Assembly (NCBI RefSeq): GCF_000834655.1
Contig: NZ_JXQQ01000017.1
Span: forward strand, 30,648-94,647
Reading direction: 5' to 3'
Length of the DNA stretch: 64,000 bases
DNA from: Variovorax paradoxus
GTDB taxonomy: Bacteria; Pseudomonadota; Gammaproteobacteria; Burkholderiales; Burkholderiaceae_C
The notes beneath the pieces were generated by a model. The model had not been told where the DNA came from and did not search any database. It saw only the letters and a list, made by a program, of their open reading frames with translations. The position numbers and the translations under genes are program-made. Position 1 is the stretch's first letter, and every line of letters begins with the position of its first letter. Positions 26,287 to 36,851 of this stretch are shown piece by piece.

Positions 26287-26380
26287 ACAGCGGAACCGGC
26301 TTTGCCGGGCCGCTGGTGTTGCCCCGGGCAGGGGGCTGGCGAAGCGACACGAAGTGCGCACGGCCTGGGGGTGAGCCCAG
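26287..26380 (+). repeat. Interspersed repeat, family A copy 4
   Basis: ACCGGCTTTGCCGG, GTTGCCCCGGGCAGGGGGC, GACACGAAGTGCGCA and GGCCTGGGGGTGAGCCCA in the same order as copy 2. It begins immediately after the ftsZ stop (on the other strand) and its hairpins might act as a terminator for ftsZ. Confidence 0.7.
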
Positions 26381-27610
26381 TCAATCGGCCTGACGGCGCA
26401 GGAATGCCGGAATCTCGAAGTCGTCCATGCCGCCCGACGACAGCGCATCCACCTTGGCCGCGGCCATCGTGCGGTTGGTGCGCCACACGCTGGGAACCGC
26501 CATGCCGTCGTAGTTCGGCTGGTTGCCACCACCGCCGTGACCGCTGGTGTGGCCGCCCGTTCCGCCCATGCCCATCGTGGGCACGTTGAACGGGATGTTG
26601 TCGGTGCCGGTGCGAATGACTTCCAGCGTCGGGGCCTGGCGGCGTGCGTCCGCGCGCGAGAGGCCCGTGGCCACCACGGTCACGCGCATCTCGTCGCCCA
26701 GGGCTTCGTCGTAGGCAGCGCCGTAGATCACGTGCGCATCGGGCGAGGCGTAGGCGCGGATGGTGTTCATCGCGAGCTTCGACTCGTTCAGCTTCAGCGA
26801 ACCCTTCGATGCCGTCACCAGCACCAGCACGCCCTTCGCGCCCGACAGGTCGATGCCTTCGAGCAGCGGGCAGGCCACGGCCTGTTCGGCAGCGATGCGC
26901 GCGCGGTCCGGACCCGCGGCCGCAGCCGTGCCCATCATGGCCTTGCCGGGCTCGCCCATCACGGTGCGCACGTCTTCGAAGTCGACGTTCACGCCGCCGT
27001 ACTCGTTGATGATTTCCGAGATGCCGCCCACGGCGTTCTTGAGCACGTCGTTGGCGTGCGCGAAGGCTTCGTCCTGGGTGATGTCTTCACCGAGCACGTC
27101 GAGCAGCTTCTCGTTGAGCACCACGATCAGCGAATCGACGTTGGCTTCGAGCTCGGCCAGGCCGTCGTCCGCGTTCTTCATGCGGCGGCCGCCTTCCCAG
27201 TCGAAGGGCTTGGTCACAACACCCACGGTCAGGATGCCCATTTCCTTGGCGACGCGCGCGATCACCGGCGCAGCGCCGGTGCCCGTGCCGCCACCCATGC
27301 CGGCGGTGATGAACAGCATGTGCGCGCCGTCGATGGCCGCGCGGATTTCGTCCACGGCGGCTTCGGCGGCTTCACGGCCCTTGTCGGGCTTGCTGCCGGC
27401 GCCCAGGCCGCTGGTGCCCAGCTGGATGATCTTGTTCGCGTTGCTGCGGGTGAGCGCCTGCGCGTCGGTGTTGGCGCACACGAATTGCACGCCCTGCACA
27501 CCACGCTCCATCATGTGGGCGACTGCATTGCCGCCACCGCCGCCCACACCGATCACCTTGATCTGCGTGCCTTGATTGAATTCTTCGACTTCGATCATTT
27601 CGATGGTCAT
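26381..27610 (-). CDS. ftsZ: Cell division protein FtsZ
   Basis: 409 residues. Tubulin-like GTPase forming the Z ring. The GTP motif GGGTGTG is at 106-112 and a synergy region NVDFEDVRTVM at about 215-225. After a Gly/Asn-rich linker the C-terminal peptide DDFEIPAFLRRQ (residues 396-407) should bind FtsA and ZipA. An AAGGAG ribosome site precedes the ATG at 27610; a second Met four codons on is possible. Confidence 0.98.
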   Translation of the reverse strand: MTIEMIEVEEFNQGTQIKVIGVGGGGGNAVAHMMERGVQGVQFVCANTDAQALTRSNANKIIQLGTSGLGAGSKPDKGREAAEAAVDEIRAAIDGAHMLFITAGMGGGTGTGAAPVIARVAKEMGILTVGVVTKPFDWEGGRRMKNADDGLAELEANVDSLIVVLNEKLLDVLGEDITQDEAFAHANDVLKNAVGGISEIINEYGGVNVDFEDVRTVMGEPGKAMMGTAAAAGPDRARIAAEQAVACPLLEGIDLSGAKGVLVLVTASKGSLKLNESKLAMNTIRAYASPDAHVIYGAAYDEALGDEMRVTVVATGLSRADARRQAPTLEVIRTGTDNIPFNVPTMGMGGTGGHTSGHGGGGNQPNYDGMAVPSVWRTNRTMAAAKVDALSSGGMDDFEIPAFLRRQAD

Positions 27611-27650
27611 TTCTAACTCCTTGAATATTGCAGTTGCCGTTTTGTATCTA

Positions 27651-27680
27651 TGAATAATTCTTTTGCCGTGACGTGTTCAA
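27651..27680 (-). promoter_or_regulatory. Possible ftsZ promoter
   Basis: TTGAAC (27675-27680) and TATTCA (27651-27656) on the minus strand with an 18-bp spacer, in an A/T-rich patch between ftsA and ftsZ. Only the TAT of the -10 box is strong. Confidence 0.3.
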
Positions 27681-27730
27681 CGAGAGCGTCGTCACGATGG
27701 TGGACCTGTGCGTCGCCATCGCTCGTTGAA
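27676..27730. repeat. Long imperfect inverted repeat between ftsA and ftsZ
   Basis: TTCAACGAG (27676-27684) and CTCGTTGAA (27722-27730) form 9-bp arms around 37 bases that also contain GATGG/CCATC. It overlaps the candidate -35 box. No T-run on either side. Confidence 0.5.
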
Positions 27731-27780
27731 ATGCAACGGCGGACTGCCGCGAGCGAGCCAGAGTGGGGAGTGGTTCATGG

Positions 27781-29010
27781 TCAGAAGTTCCCCACGATGA
27801 AGTCCTTGAAACGTCCGAACGCAGTCTTTACCGACCCGTTCTTCTGCGCGACCTTGAAGCCGCGCATGCGTGCGAAGCGCGCCTCCTCGAGCAGGCCCAT
27901 GACGGTAGCCGCACGGGGCTGCGCCACCATGTCGGACAACGCGCTGGAATACTTCGGGATGCCCCGGCGCACGGGCTTGAGGAAGATGTCTTCCCCGAGC
28001 TCGACCATGCCCGGCATCACCGCGCTGCCGCCGGTGAGCACCACGCCCGAAGAGAGCACCTCTTCGTAGCCCGACTCGCGCACCACCTGCTGCACGAGCG
28101 AGAAGATCTCCTCGATGCGCGGCTCGATCACGCCGGCCAGGGCCTGCTTGCTCAGCATGCGCGGGCCGCGGTCGCCCAGGCCCGGCACTTCCACCTGCTG
28201 GTCGGGGTCGGCCAGCAGCTGCTTGGCATAGCCGCTCTCGACCTTGATGTCTTCCGCGTCCTTGGTGGGCGTGCGCAGCGCCATCGCGATGTCGCTGGTG
28301 ATGAGGTCACCCGCGATCGGGATCACCGCCGTGTGGCGGATCGCGCCGTTGGTGAAGATCGCCACGTCGGTCGTGCCCGCGCCGATGTCCACCAGCACCA
28401 CGCCCAGTTCGCGCTCGTCTTCGGTCAGCACCGCCTGGCTGGAGGCCAGCGGGTTGAGCATCAGCTGGTCGACCTCCAGGCCGCAGCGGCGCACGCACTT
28501 GATGATGTTCTCGGCCGCGCTCTGCGCGCCGGTCACGATGTGCACCTTGGCCTCCAGGCGCATGCCGCTCATGCCGATCGGCTCCTTCACGTCCTGGCCG
28601 TCGATCACGAACTCCTGAGGCTCCACCAGCAGGAGGCGCTGATCGCTCGAGATGTTGATCGCGCGCGCGGTTTCCACCACGCGGGCCACGTCGGCGGGCG
28701 TCACTTCCTTGTCCTTCACCGCCACCATGCCGCTCGAATTGATGCCGCGGATGTGGCTGCCGGTGATGCCGGTGTAGACGCGGCTGATCTTGCAATCGGC
28801 CATCAGCTCGGCTTCTTTCAGCGCCTGCTGGATGCTCTGCACCGTGGCGTCGATGTTCACCACCACGCCGCGCTTCAAGCCATTGCTCGGCGCGATGCCG
28901 AGCCCGGCGAGCTTGAGCTCGCCGCCGGGCAGCACCTCGGCCACGACCACCATCACCTTGGCGGTGCCGATGTCCAGTCCTACGACCAGGTCTTTGTATT
29001 CTTTGGGCAT
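27781..29010 (-). CDS. ftsA: Cell division protein FtsA
   Basis: 409 residues. Actin-like ATPase that tethers FtsZ to the membrane. The phosphate loop DLVVGLDIGTAKVMVVV is at about 6-22 and the C-terminal amphipathic stretch GRFKDFIVGNF ends the protein. It lies 30 bp after ftsQ and 170 bp before ftsZ. Confidence 0.97.
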   Translation of the reverse strand: MPKEYKDLVVGLDIGTAKVMVVVAEVLPGGELKLAGLGIAPSNGLKRGVVVNIDATVQSIQQALKEAELMADCKISRVYTGITGSHIRGINSSGMVAVKDKEVTPADVARVVETARAINISSDQRLLLVEPQEFVIDGQDVKEPIGMSGMRLEAKVHIVTGAQSAAENIIKCVRRCGLEVDQLMLNPLASSQAVLTEDERELGVVLVDIGAGTTDVAIFTNGAIRHTAVIPIAGDLITSDIAMALRTPTKDAEDIKVESGYAKQLLADPDQQVEVPGLGDRGPRMLSKQALAGVIEPRIEEIFSLVQQVVRESGYEEVLSSGVVLTGGSAVMPGMVELGEDIFLKPVRRGIPKYSSALSDMVAQPRAATVMGLLEEARFARMRGFKVAQKNGSVKTAFGRFKDFIVGNF

Positions 29011-29040
29011 TGAGATATGTCCTCGATTTCTCGCTGTGCG

Positions 29041-29829
29041 CTACTTGATTCTTCTTGGGGTCTCGGGTGAGACCGTGGTGACGCCGCGCAGCCGCAATGC
29101 ATACGCGTCGTTGTGGCGCAGGTCGGCGCCTTCGACGTCGGCCACCGTGCGGTGGTACTGGCCCGCGACCTGCGTCACGGTCTTCAGGAAGCGCTGCAAC
29201 CGGGCCGACACCTCTTCGCTCTGCCCGCGCCCCAGCTCGATCTGCGCACCGCTGTCCAGCACCACCTTCCAGCTGCCGCGGCTGGACAGAGTGAGCTCGT
29301 CGATGCCGAAGTCGTAGGGCTGGAACTGCGGCGCGAGCACGCGGTACATGCCCAGCACCTGCCCGGCCTGCTCGATGGGGCCGTCCAGGCGCGGCAGGTT
29401 CTCGTCGACCTCGGCCACGTTCGCCTCGAACACATCGCCGAAACCGTTGATGAGCTTGGAGCCGGCCTCGTCGCCCCAGCTGGCCACCGGCACCTGCTCG
29501 GTCAGCGTCACGCGCAGCTTGTTCGGGAACTCGCGCCGCACCACCGCGCTGCGCACCCACGGCACCGCCTCGAAGGCGGTGCGCGCACGCGCCAGGTCGA
29601 TGGTGAAGAAGTTGCCCGACAGCTGCGGCGCCACGTTGGCGCGCAGCGTGACCGCGTTGTTGTGCGTCACTTCGCCGTCCACCTTGATCCCCGCGAGCGG
29701 GAAGAAAGGCTGGCGCAGCACCCACCAGGCGCCCGCCGCCAGCAGCATGAACGCCACCGCCACGAACGCGAGGTTCGCCACGATGTTCATGAGCTTGACG
29801 TCGAAGGGCGCGGGGATGCTGTCGGCCAT
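29041..29829 (-). CDS. ftsQ: Cell division protein FtsQ
   Basis: 262 residues. One N-terminal membrane helix (about 15-37) followed by a POTRA domain (FFPLAGIKVDGEVTHNNA onward) and the FtsQ beta domain, in the periplasm. It links FtsL/FtsB to the divisome. Starts 2 bases after the ddl stop. Confidence 0.95.
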   Translation of the reverse strand: MADSIPAPFDVKLMNIVANLAFVAVAFMLLAAGAWWVLRQPFFPLAGIKVDGEVTHNNAVTLRANVAPQLSGNFFTIDLARARTAFEAVPWVRSAVVRREFPNKLRVTLTEQVPVASWGDEAGSKLINGFGDVFEANVAEVDENLPRLDGPIEQAGQVLGMYRVLAPQFQPYDFGIDELTLSSRGSWKVVLDSGAQIELGRGQSEEVSARLQRFLKTVTQVAGQYHRTVADVEGADLRHNDAYALRLRGVTTVSPETPRRIK

Positions 29830-29831
29830 GG

Positions 29832-30803
29832 CTATTGCGCGCCTCCCTTTGCGTCCAGCGAAGCGGAGGCCAGCACGCGCAAGCACAGCTCTTCGTAGGG
29901 AATGCCGGCCGCACGCGCCGACATCGGCACCAGCGAATGGCTGGTCATGCCGGGCGAGGTGTTCATCTCGAGCAGGAAGGGCTTGCGGTCGCTGGCGCGG
30001 ATCATCACGTCGGCGCGGCCCCAGCCGCGGCAGCCGAGCGTGTGGTACGCGGCCAGCGTGATGCGCTGGATCTCGTGCTCCTCGGCAGCCGGCAGGCCGC
30101 TCGGGCACTGGTACTTCACGTCGTCGGTGAAGTACTTGTTCTGGTAGTCGTAGGCGCCTTCGGGCGCGGCGATGCGCACCACCGGGAGCGCACGCGCGTC
30201 GAGCCCCTGGCCGAGCACGGCGCAGGTCACTTCCTCGCCTTCGATGAACTCCTCGCAGAGCACGTCGGCGTCGTATTTGGCCGAGAGCGCGACGGCGTCC
30301 TGCATCTGCGAATAGCCCTCGACCTTGGTCACGCCGATGGACGAGCCCTCGCGCGGCGGCTTCACGATCAGCGGCAGGCCCAGCACGTCGGGCACCACCA
30401 TGACCTGCTCGCGGCTTTGCTGGTCGAAGGCCAGGCGCACGTACTTGGGGGTCGGCAGGCCGTCGGCCTGCCAGATGCGCTTGGTCATGACCTTGTCCAT
30501 CGCCACGCTCGAGGCCATGACGCCCGAGCCGGTGTAGGGAATGCCGAGCAGTTCGAGCGCGCCCTGCACCGTGCCGTCTTCGCCATGGCGGCCATGCAGC
30601 GCGACGAAGCAGCGCGCGAAGCCTTCGCGCTTGAGCTCGACCAGCTCGCGCTCGGCCGGATCGAAGGCATGCGCGTCGACGCCGCGCGAGCGCAACGCCT
30701 CCAGCACGCCGGTGCCCGACATCAACGAGACTTCGCGTTCCGCGGAACTGCCGCCGAACAGCACGGCGACCTTGCCGAAGAGTTTTGGATCCTGAAGGCT
30801 CAC
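29832..30803 (-). CDS. ddl: D-alanine--D-alanine ligase
   Basis: 323 residues from a GTG at 30803 with GGGGAGG six bases upstream; the GTG overlaps the murC stop by 4 bp (GTGA). It makes the D-Ala-D-Ala dipeptide added by MurF. N-terminal [22 protein letters not shown]-grasp region ([15 protein letters not shown]) and the catalytic [15 protein letters not shown] are all typical. A longer upstream reading in this frame is a shadow of murC, not a fusion. Confidence 0.95.
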   Translation of the reverse strand: MSLQDPKLFGKVAVLFGGSSAEREVSLMSGTGVLEALRSRGVDAHAFDPAERELVELKREGFARCFVALHGRHGEDGTVQGALELLGIPYTGSGVMASSVAMDKVMTKRIWQADGLPTPKYVRLAFDQQSREQVMVVPDVLGLPLIVKPPREGSSIGVTKVEGYSQMQDAVALSAKYDADVLCEEFIEGEEVTCAVLGQGLDARALPVVRIAAPEGAYDYQNKYFTDDVKYQCPSGLPAAEEHEIQRITLAAYHTLGCRGWGRADVMIRASDRKPFLLEMNTSPGMTSHSLVPMSARAAGIPYEELCLRVLASASLDAKGGAQ

Positions 30804-32257
30804 GACGCCCTCCCCTTGCGCGAGCCGCGCTCCGATGTTGTTGAAGATGGTGCGGCGGCGCCGCCGAGCTCGACCACCTTGCCCGGCACCGCGCCGATGG
30901 AACCGGCGCCCATGGACAGCACCACGTCGCCCGGGCGCGCGTTGTCCAGCACCGCTTGCGGCATGGCCGCGATGTCGTCGACGAACACCGGCTCCACCTT
31001 GCCGGCCACGCGCAGCGCGCGCGCCAGCGTGCGGCCGTCGGCGGCCACGATGGGCGCCTCGCCCGCGGCATAGACCTCGCCGAGCAGCACCGAATCGGCC
31101 GTGCCGATGACCTTCACGAAATCCTCGAAGCAATCGCGCGTGCGGGTGTAGCGATGCGGCTGGAACGCCAGCACCAGCCGGCGGCCCGGAAACGCGCCGC
31201 GCGCGGCGGCGATCGTGGCCGCCATCTCGACCGGGTGGTGGCCGTAGTCGTCGATCACGGTGAAGCTGCCGGCATCGCCCGGCACGCGCACTTCGCCGTA
31301 GCTCTGGAAGCGGCGGCCCACGCCCTTGAAGCCCGCGAGGCCGCGCTGCACCGCCTCGTCGGGAATGCCCAGCTCGACCGCCACCGCGATCACAGACAGC
31401 GCATTGCGCACGTTGTGCTCGCCCGGCAGGTTCAACACGATGGGCAGGTCCGGCAGCGTCACGCCGTTGCGGCGCTGCGCGGTGAAATGCATCTGGCCGC
31501 CAACGGCGCGCACGTCGATCGCGCGCACCTGGGCGTCCTCGCCGAAGCCGTAGCTGGTGACCGGGCAGGTGACGTCTGCCACGATGTCGCGCACCGCCGG
31601 ATCGTCGGTGCAGAGAATCGCCACGCCATAGAACGGCATGCGGTGCAGGAAGTCGACGAAGGCCTTCTTGAGCTTCGCGAAGTCGTGCCCGTAGGTCTCC
31701 ATGTGGTCGGCGTCGATGTTCGTGACCACCGCCATCACGGGCAGCAGGTTCAGGAACGAGGCATCCGACTCGTCGGCCTCCACCACGATGTAGTCGCCGC
31801 TGCCCAGTTGTGCGTTCGCGCCCGCGCTGTTCAGGCGCCCGCCGATCACGAAGGTCGGGTCGAGCCCGGCCGCGTCGAGCACGCTTGCCACGAGGCTCGT
31901 GGTGGTGGTCTTGCCGTGCGTGCCGGCGATCGCGATGCCCTGCTTCAGGCGCATCAGCTCGGCCAGCATCAGCGCGCGCGGCACGACCGGAATGCGTTTC
32001 TCGCGCGCGGCCAGCACTTCGGCGTTGTCCGGCTGCACGGCAGTCGAGGTGACGACCGCGTCCGCGCCGTCGATGTGCGCGGCCGCATGGCCCACGAAAG
32101 TGCCGATGCCCAGGCCCGCAAGCCGGCGCAGCGTGGCGCTGTCGGACAGGTCGGAGCCGGTGATCTTGTAGCCCAGGTTGAGCAGCACCTCGGCGATGCC
32201 GCTCATGCCCGAGCCGCCGACGCCGACGAAGTGGATGTGGCGAATGGCGTGCTTCAT
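30800..32257 (-). CDS. murC: UDP-N-acetylmuramate--L-alanine ligase
   Basis: 485 residues from [20 protein letters not shown]. Adds L-Ala to UDP-MurNAc. ATP loop GTHGKTTTT at 112-120. Its ATG overlaps the murG stop by 4 bp. The C-terminus is rich in Ser/Arg/Gly ([16 protein letters not shown]) beyond the usual family end. Confidence 0.96.
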   Translation of the reverse strand: MKHAIRHIHFVGVGGSGMSGIAEVLLNLGYKITGSDLSDSATLRRLAGLGIGTFVGHAAAHIDGADAVVTSTAVQPDNAEVLAAREKRIPVVPRALMLAELMRLKQGIAIAGTHGKTTTTSLVASVLDAAGLDPTFVIGGRLNSAGANAQLGSGDYIVVEADESDASFLNLLPVMAVVTNIDADHMETYGHDFAKLKKAFVDFLHRMPFYGVAILCTDDPAVRDIVADVTCPVTSYGFGEDAQVRAIDVRAVGGQMHFTAQRRNGVTLPDLPIVLNLPGEHNVRNALSVIAVAVELGIPDEAVQRGLAGFKGVGRRFQSYGEVRVPGDAGSFTVIDDYGHHPVEMAATIAAARGAFPGRRLVLAFQPHRYTRTRDCFEDFVKVIGTADSVLLGEVYAAGEAPIVAADGRTLARALRVAGKVEPVFVDDIAAMPQAVLDNARPGDVVLSMGAGSIGAVPGKVVELGGAAAPSSTTSERGSRKGRAS

Positions 32258-33318
32258 TTGGCAAGCTCCTCGCAAGCGCGGACCACCGCTTCCACGGCTT
32301 CGGTCTTCTGCATGGTCTTGGCCTTGGCGGCCTTCTCGATCAGCGCGGTGCGCTCGGTTTTCTGTAGCAAATCAGCCAGCAATTCAGGTGTGAGGTCGGC
32401 CTGCTGCACCAGCCAGCCGCCGCCCGCGTCCACGAGGAAGCGCGCGTTGGTGGTCTGGTGGTCATCGACCGCCGAGGGAAAAGGCACGAACAGCGCTGCT
32501 GCGCCGACGGCCGCGATTTCTGTGACGGTGCTGGCACCGGCGCGCGCGACGATGATGTCCGCGTCGGCATAGGCCTGCGCCGTGTCTTCGATGAACGGCG
32601 TGAGTTCGCCCTCGACGCCGGCGGCCGTGTAGTTGGCGCGCAGCTCGTCGATCTGCTTGGTACCGCTCTGGTGCAGCACCTGCGGGCGCGTGGCCGGCTC
32701 GATGCGGGCCAGCGCCTGCGGCACCACGGTGTTGAGGCCGCGCGCGCCGAGGCTGCCGCCCACGACGAGCAGCTTGAGCGGACCGCTGCGGCCCACGAAA
32801 CGCGTGGCCGGATCGGGCTGCGATGTGAACGCCGTGCGCAGCGGGTTGCCCACCCACTGCGCCTTCTTCAGCACATTGGGGAAGGCGGTGAACACGCGAT
32901 CTGCCACGCCCGCCAGCACCTTGTTGGCAAGGCCGGCGACCGAGTTCTGCTCGTGCAGCACCAGCGGCTTGTTGAGCAGCACGCCCATCATTCCGCCCGG
33001 AAAGGTGATGTAGCCGCCCAGGCCCACCAGCACGTCGGGCTTCACGCGGCGCACCACGCGAAAGCTCTGCCAGAAGGCGCGCAGCAGTTTCAACGGCAGC
33101 AGGAACAGCGTGAGCGGGCCCTTGCCGCGCACCCCGCCGAACTGCACCGGCTCGAACGCGAAGCCACGCGGCGGCACGAGCTTTTCTTCCATGCTGCCGG
33201 GCGCGCCCAGCCAGTGCACGCGCCAGCCGCGCTCGCGCAATGCCTCGGCCACCGCGAGGCCCGGAAAGATGTGGCCGCCGGTGCCGCCGGCCATGACGAG
33301 TGCAGTACGCCCTGTCAT
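32254..33318 (-). CDS. murG: Undecaprenyldiphospho-muramoylpentapeptide beta-N-acetylglucosaminyltransferase
   Basis: 354 residues. It makes lipid II from lipid I at the inner membrane face. Motif [10 protein letters not shown] at 11-20, then [18 protein letters not shown] and a C-terminal glycosyltransferase half. The start overlaps the ftsW stop by 4 bp. Confidence 0.96.
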   Translation of the reverse strand: MTGRTALVMAGGTGGHIFPGLAVAEALRERGWRVHWLGAPGSMEEKLVPPRGFAFEPVQFGGVRGKGPLTLFLLPLKLLRAFWQSFRVVRRVKPDVLVGLGGYITFPGGMMGVLLNKPLVLHEQNSVAGLANKVLAGVADRVFTAFPNVLKKAQWVGNPLRTAFTSQPDPATRFVGRSGPLKLLVVGGSLGARGLNTVVPQALARIEPATRPQVLHQSGTKQIDELRANYTAAGVEGELTPFIEDTAQAYADADIIVARAGASTVTEIAAVGAAALFVPFPSAVDDHQTTNARFLVDAGGGWLVQQADLTPELLADLLQKTERTALIEKAAKAKTMQKTEAVEAVVRACEELAK

Positions 33319-34616
33319 ACGCGGCCTCCGCGCATAAGAACGCGATTTTCATAGTCGATGCGCAGCACCACTGCCAGCGCGATCATGTTCATCAGAATGG
33401 CCGAGCCGCCGAAGCTCATCAGCGGCAAGGTCAGGCCCTTGGTCGGCAGCGCGCCGAGGTTCACGCCCATGTTGATGAAGGCCTGGAAGCCGATCCACAC
33501 GCCGACGCCCTGGGCCACAAGGCCCGAGAACACGCGGTCCAGCGCGATGGCCTGGCGGCCGATGTGCATGACGCGGCGGGTCAGCCAGAGGAAGAGGCCG
33601 ATGATCAGCAGCACGCCGATCAGGCCGAACTCCTCGCCGATCACGGCGAGCAGGAAGTCGGTGTGCGCCTCGGGCAGCCAGTGCAGCTTCTCGACGCTGC
33701 CGCCCAGGCCCACGCCGAAGATCTCGCCGCGGCCGATGGCGATCAGCGAGTGCGACAGCTGGTAGCCCTTGCCGAGCGCGTGCTCCTCGCTCCACGGGTC
33801 GAGGTACGCAAAAATGCGCTCGCGGCGCCACGGGCTGCTCGCCACGATGGTGCCGAAGGCCACCACCACCAGCGCGGCGATCACGAAGAACATGCGCGCG
33901 TTCACGCCGCCCAGGAACAGGATGCCCATGGCGATCACCGCGATCACCATGAACGCGCCCATGTCGGGCTCGGCCATCACCAGCATGCCGACCACCACCA
34001 CCGCGATGCCCATCGGCAGCACGGCGCGGAAGAACCGCTCCTTGATCTCCATCTTGCGCACCATGTAGCTGGCGGCGTAGAGCACCATCGCGAGCTTTGC
34101 CAGTTCCGAGGGCTGGAAGCGCATGAAGCCCATCGGCAACCAGCGGCGCGCGCCGTTCACGTTGATGCCGATGTGCGGAATGAGCACCGCCACGAGAAGC
34201 AGCAGCGAGGCCACGAAGAGCCAGGGCGCGGCGCGCTCCCAGGTCTTCATCGGGATCTGGAAGGCCAGCAGCGCCGCGATGAAGGCGAACGCCACCGAAG
34301 CCGCGTGCCGCGTGAGGAAGAACGAGGCGTTGTAGCCGGCGCGCGCGAAGCGCGGGTTGTCGGGCAGCGCGATGGAGGCCGAATACACCATCACCAGGCC
34401 CCAGGTCAGGAGCGCCACGGTGACCCACACCAGCGCCTGGTCGAAGCCCAGCACGCGCATCGGCGTGGCCTTGGTCTGCGAAATGCCGGCGCCGCCCAGG
34501 CGCACCGGCAGGTGCACCGGCAGCGAATCGATGCCGCTGCGGGCGCGCCGGAACCAGCCGCCGAAGCGACCGGTGCGGGTATCTGGCGTCGAGGCGCCTG
34601 CAGCAGCGGAGTTCAC
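33315..34616 (-). CDS. ftsW: Divisome peptidoglycan glycosyltransferase FtsW
   Basis: 433 residues, a SEDS polymerase with about ten membrane segments that works with FtsI at the septum. N-terminal cytoplasmic tail of about 60 residues; signature [20 protein letters not shown] and the C-terminal [12 protein letters not shown]. Both ends overlap neighbours by 4 bp (murD and murG). Confidence 0.95.
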   Translation of the reverse strand: MNSAAAGASTPDTRTGRFGGWFRRARSGIDSLPVHLPVRLGGAGISQTKATPMRVLGFDQALVWVTVALLTWGLVMVYSASIALPDNPRFARAGYNASFFLTRHAASVAFAFIAALLAFQIPMKTWERAAPWLFVASLLLLVAVLIPHIGINVNGARRWLPMGFMRFQPSELAKLAMVLYAASYMVRKMEIKERFFRAVLPMGIAVVVVGMLVMAEPDMGAFMVIAVIAMGILFLGGVNARMFFVIAALVVVAFGTIVASSPWRRERIFAYLDPWSEEHALGKGYQLSHSLIAIGRGEIFGVGLGGSVEKLHWLPEAHTDFLLAVIGEEFGLIGVLLIIGLFLWLTRRVMHIGRQAIALDRVFSGLVAQGVGVWIGFQAFINMGVNLGALPTKGLTLPLMSFGGSAILMNMIALAVVLRIDYENRVLMRGGRV

Positions 34617-36841
34617 AGCGCTTCCTCCGGAGACGAGCCGTCGGCCGACATGCCGCGCGGGTTGTCCGCGAGCGTTTGCACGGCCTCGCGAAACACCTCG
34701 GCGCGGTGCTCGTAGTTCTTGAACATGTCGAAGCTCGCACAGGCCGGTGACAGCAGCACGGCATCGCCGGGGTTGGCGCGCGCGGCGGCCAGCTTCACGG
34801 CTTCGTCCATCGAAGCGGCGTGCATCAGCGAGACGCCGGTGTGGGCCAGCTCGGCCTCGATCAGCGGCGCATCGCGGCCGATCAGCACGACGGCGCGCGC
34901 GTGCTGCGCCACGGGTGCGGCGAGCGGTTCGAAGTCCTGGCCTTTGCCCTCGCCGCCGAGGATCACGACCACGCGGCGGTCTTCGCCCAGGCCATTCAGC
35001 GCGGCGACCGTCGCGCCGACGTTGGTGCCCTTGCTGTCGTCGAAGTACTCCACGTCGTCGATCAGCGCGATCGGCTCCACGCGGTGCGGCTCGCCGCGGT
35101 ATTCGCGCAGGCCGTAGAGCATCGGGCCCAGCGGGCAGTCGGCGGCTGTGGCGAGTGCCAGCGCGGCCAGTGCGTTCATCGCGTTGTGGCGGCCGCGGAT
35201 GCGCAGCGCGTCGGCGGGCATCAGGCGCTGGAAGAAGATTTCTTCTTCGACCACCGCGCCGCGCTTGCGCTTCTGCGTTTCGTCGGCTTCCAGCGCGCGC
35301 ACCAGCCAGGCGATGCCGTTGATGCGCTCGATGCCGTAGTCGCCCGGGCGCAGCGGCATCGTGCTGCCGAAGGTGACGTGCGTGCGGATCTGCGGACGCT
35401 GCAGCTTCACCCGCACGGGCGGCGGCAGCATCGCCATCACGCCCGCGTCGTCGCGGTTCAGGATCATGAGGCCCTGCGCGCCGAAGATGCGCGCCTTGGC
35501 CGCCGCGTAGGCCGGCATGTCGCCGTGCCAGTCGAGGTGGTCCTGCGTGAGGTTGAGCACGGTGGCGGCGGTCGGCTCGAAGCCCTGCACGCCATCGAGC
35601 TGGAAGCTCGAGAGTTCGAGCACCCAGACATCGGGCAGCGTCTCGGCGTCGATGTGCGCGGCCAGGGTGTCGAGCAGCGTCGGGCCGATATTGCCGGCGA
35701 CGGCCACGCGCTTGCCCGCGCGCTCGACCAGCTGGCCGGTGAGCGCGGTGACGGTGGTCTTGCCGTTGGTGCCGGTGATGGCGAGCACCGCGGGCGTGTA
35801 GCCCTTGGGCGCCTGCGGTTCTTCGATGGGCACCAGGGGCAACTGGGCGGTCGGCTCTTCCTCCACCGCGGCGGAGGCCGGATTGGTGGCCGAGAGTTCG
35901 GCGATCTTGGCGACGAACTCGGCGGCCTCGCGGGCGGCCGTGGGAACGTAGGGCTTGCCGGTGGCGGGAAGACGGGAGCCGGTGGCAGGTGCAGGTGCCG
36001 GCGTCGTCGCTTCGGGCGCGGCATCGGTGGTTGCTGCGGCTTCTGCCGACGGTGCGGCATCGTCTTCCGCAGGCGGCGAGACCGGAACGCTCAGCGAAGG
36101 ATCGCGCGGCATGGCCTCCGCCATTGCAGGCGTTGCCGGCGTTGCGGATTCGGGTGCTGCGTCGATCGGTTCGGCAGCGTCCGTGCTTTCGGTTGCTGGA
36201 ACGGGTTCTACGGTTTGCGCAGGCTCTTCGGCCGCTTCAACGACTCCGGTCGTCTCCGCAGGCGCAGGCGCAGCCACTTCGGCTTCGACCGCTTCTTCCG
36301 TCGTAGCCGGCACTACCGGCACTTCCGGAGCGACTCGGACGTCGGCTGCTTCAACACGCGCAGCTTCCGCCGGCTCGACGGTCAACGCCAGCTCGGCTTG
36401 TGCCTCGGGCAGCGCGGGTTCGGCAGGCGCTTCTGCAACTGGTTCGGCCGCGGCTTCAGGCTCGGCTTCGGCGACTTCCACCACCGGCACTTCGACCGTT
36501 CGAAGATCCAGCAATGCGCGCGCAAAGAGATCGAGTTCGCCGCCGACCGTGAGGCCCACCGCGCGCGCCGCATCGACGACTGGCGCGATGGTCTCGGGCG
36601 ACAGTCCCGGCGAGCGGTACACCGCGCGGATCGGCGTGCCCTCGATCAGCGCGGCCGAGAACGGCCCGCCGACGAACGTCACCGCGGGCAACTCCGCCTG
36701 CAGCGTCGCGAGCGCAGCGGGCGCCTCGCGCGTGTCCGCCACGGTCACGACCGCACCGTGGCGCGCGCACCAGCGCGCCATCGCCAGGCCGGACGCACCG
36801 AGGCCGAGGACGAGGACGGGGAGGTCTTTCAGATGGCGCAT
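34613..36841 (-). CDS. murD: UDP-N-acetylmuramoylalanine--D-glutamate ligase with large disordered insertion
   Basis: 742 residues; the E. coli enzyme has about 438. The N-terminal domain (to about 110, ending [12 protein letters not shown]) and the ATPase domain (GTNGKTT at 357-363) are normal, but residues about 112-348 between them are almost only Ala, Glu, Pro, Val, Thr and Ser. In E. coli about a dozen residues span the same place. The frame is unbroken and the catalytic domains look intact, so this is not an evident pseudogene. The gene lies in its usual dcw position with 4-bp overlap to ftsW and about 10 bp after mraY. Confidence 0.95.
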   Translation of the reverse strand: MRHLKDLPVLVLGLGASGLAMARWCARHGAVVTVADTREAPAALATLQAELPAVTFVGGPFSAALIEGTPIRAVYRSPGLSPETIAPVVDAARAVGLTVGGELDLFARALLDLRTVEVPVVEVAEAEPEAAAEPVAEAPAEPALPEAQAELALTVEPAEAARVEAADVRVAPEVPVVPATTEEAVEAEVAAPAPAETTGVVEAAEEPAQTVEPVPATESTDAAEPIDAAPESATPATPAMAEAMPRDPSLSVPVSPPAEDDAAPSAEAAATTDAAPEATTPAPAPATGSRLPATGKPYVPTAAREAAEFVAKIAELSATNPASAAVEEEPTAQLPLVPIEEPQAPKGYTPAVLAITGTNGKTTVTALTGQLVERAGKRVAVAGNIGPTLLDTLAAHIDAETLPDVWVLELSSFQLDGVQGFEPTAATVLNLTQDHLDWHGDMPAYAAAKARIFGAQGLMILNRDDAGVMAMLPPPVRVKLQRPQIRTHVTFGSTMPLRPGDYGIERINGIAWLVRALEADETQKRKRGAVVEEEIFFQRLMPADALRIRGRHNAMNALAALALATAADCPLGPMLYGLREYRGEPHRVEPIALIDDVEYFDDSKGTNVGATVAALNGLGEDRRVVVILGGEGKGQDFEPLAAPVAQHARAVVLIGRDAPLIEAELAHTGVSLMHAASMDEAVKLAAARANPGDAVLLSPACASFDMFKNYEHRAEVFREAVQTLADNPRGMSADGSSPEEAL
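35798..36508 (-). other. MurD Ala/Glu/Pro-rich insertion (residues about 112-348)
   Basis: Acidic, proline-rich low-complexity coding DNA with no hydrophobic helix and no Cys. Residues such as [17 protein letters not shown] and the Ala/Thr/Pro stretches near residue 230 show its character. No DNA tandem repeat is obvious. It may be a linker, an interaction arm or a neutral expansion. Confidence 0.8.
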
Positions 36842-36851
36842 CGGCTCTTTC

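Larger units (their letters stand above)
26077..26380. other. lpxC-ftsZ intergenic region
   Basis: About 300 bp without a gene. It holds the lpxC -10 box (26084-26089) and family A repeat copy 4 (about 26287-26380) directly after the ftsZ stop. The part between, 26090-26286, shows no ORF or clear signal. Confidence 0.6.

Noticed and set aside
29832..32264. Apparent 810-residue fusion of ddl with upstream sequence
   Set aside because: The upstream part is a shadow of murC; ddl has its own GTG and ribosome site at 30803.
36382..36573. Short ORFs within the murD insertion as separate genes
   Set aside because: They are out-of-frame shadows with no ribosome site and Arg/Pro/Ser-rich products typical of GC-rich frames.
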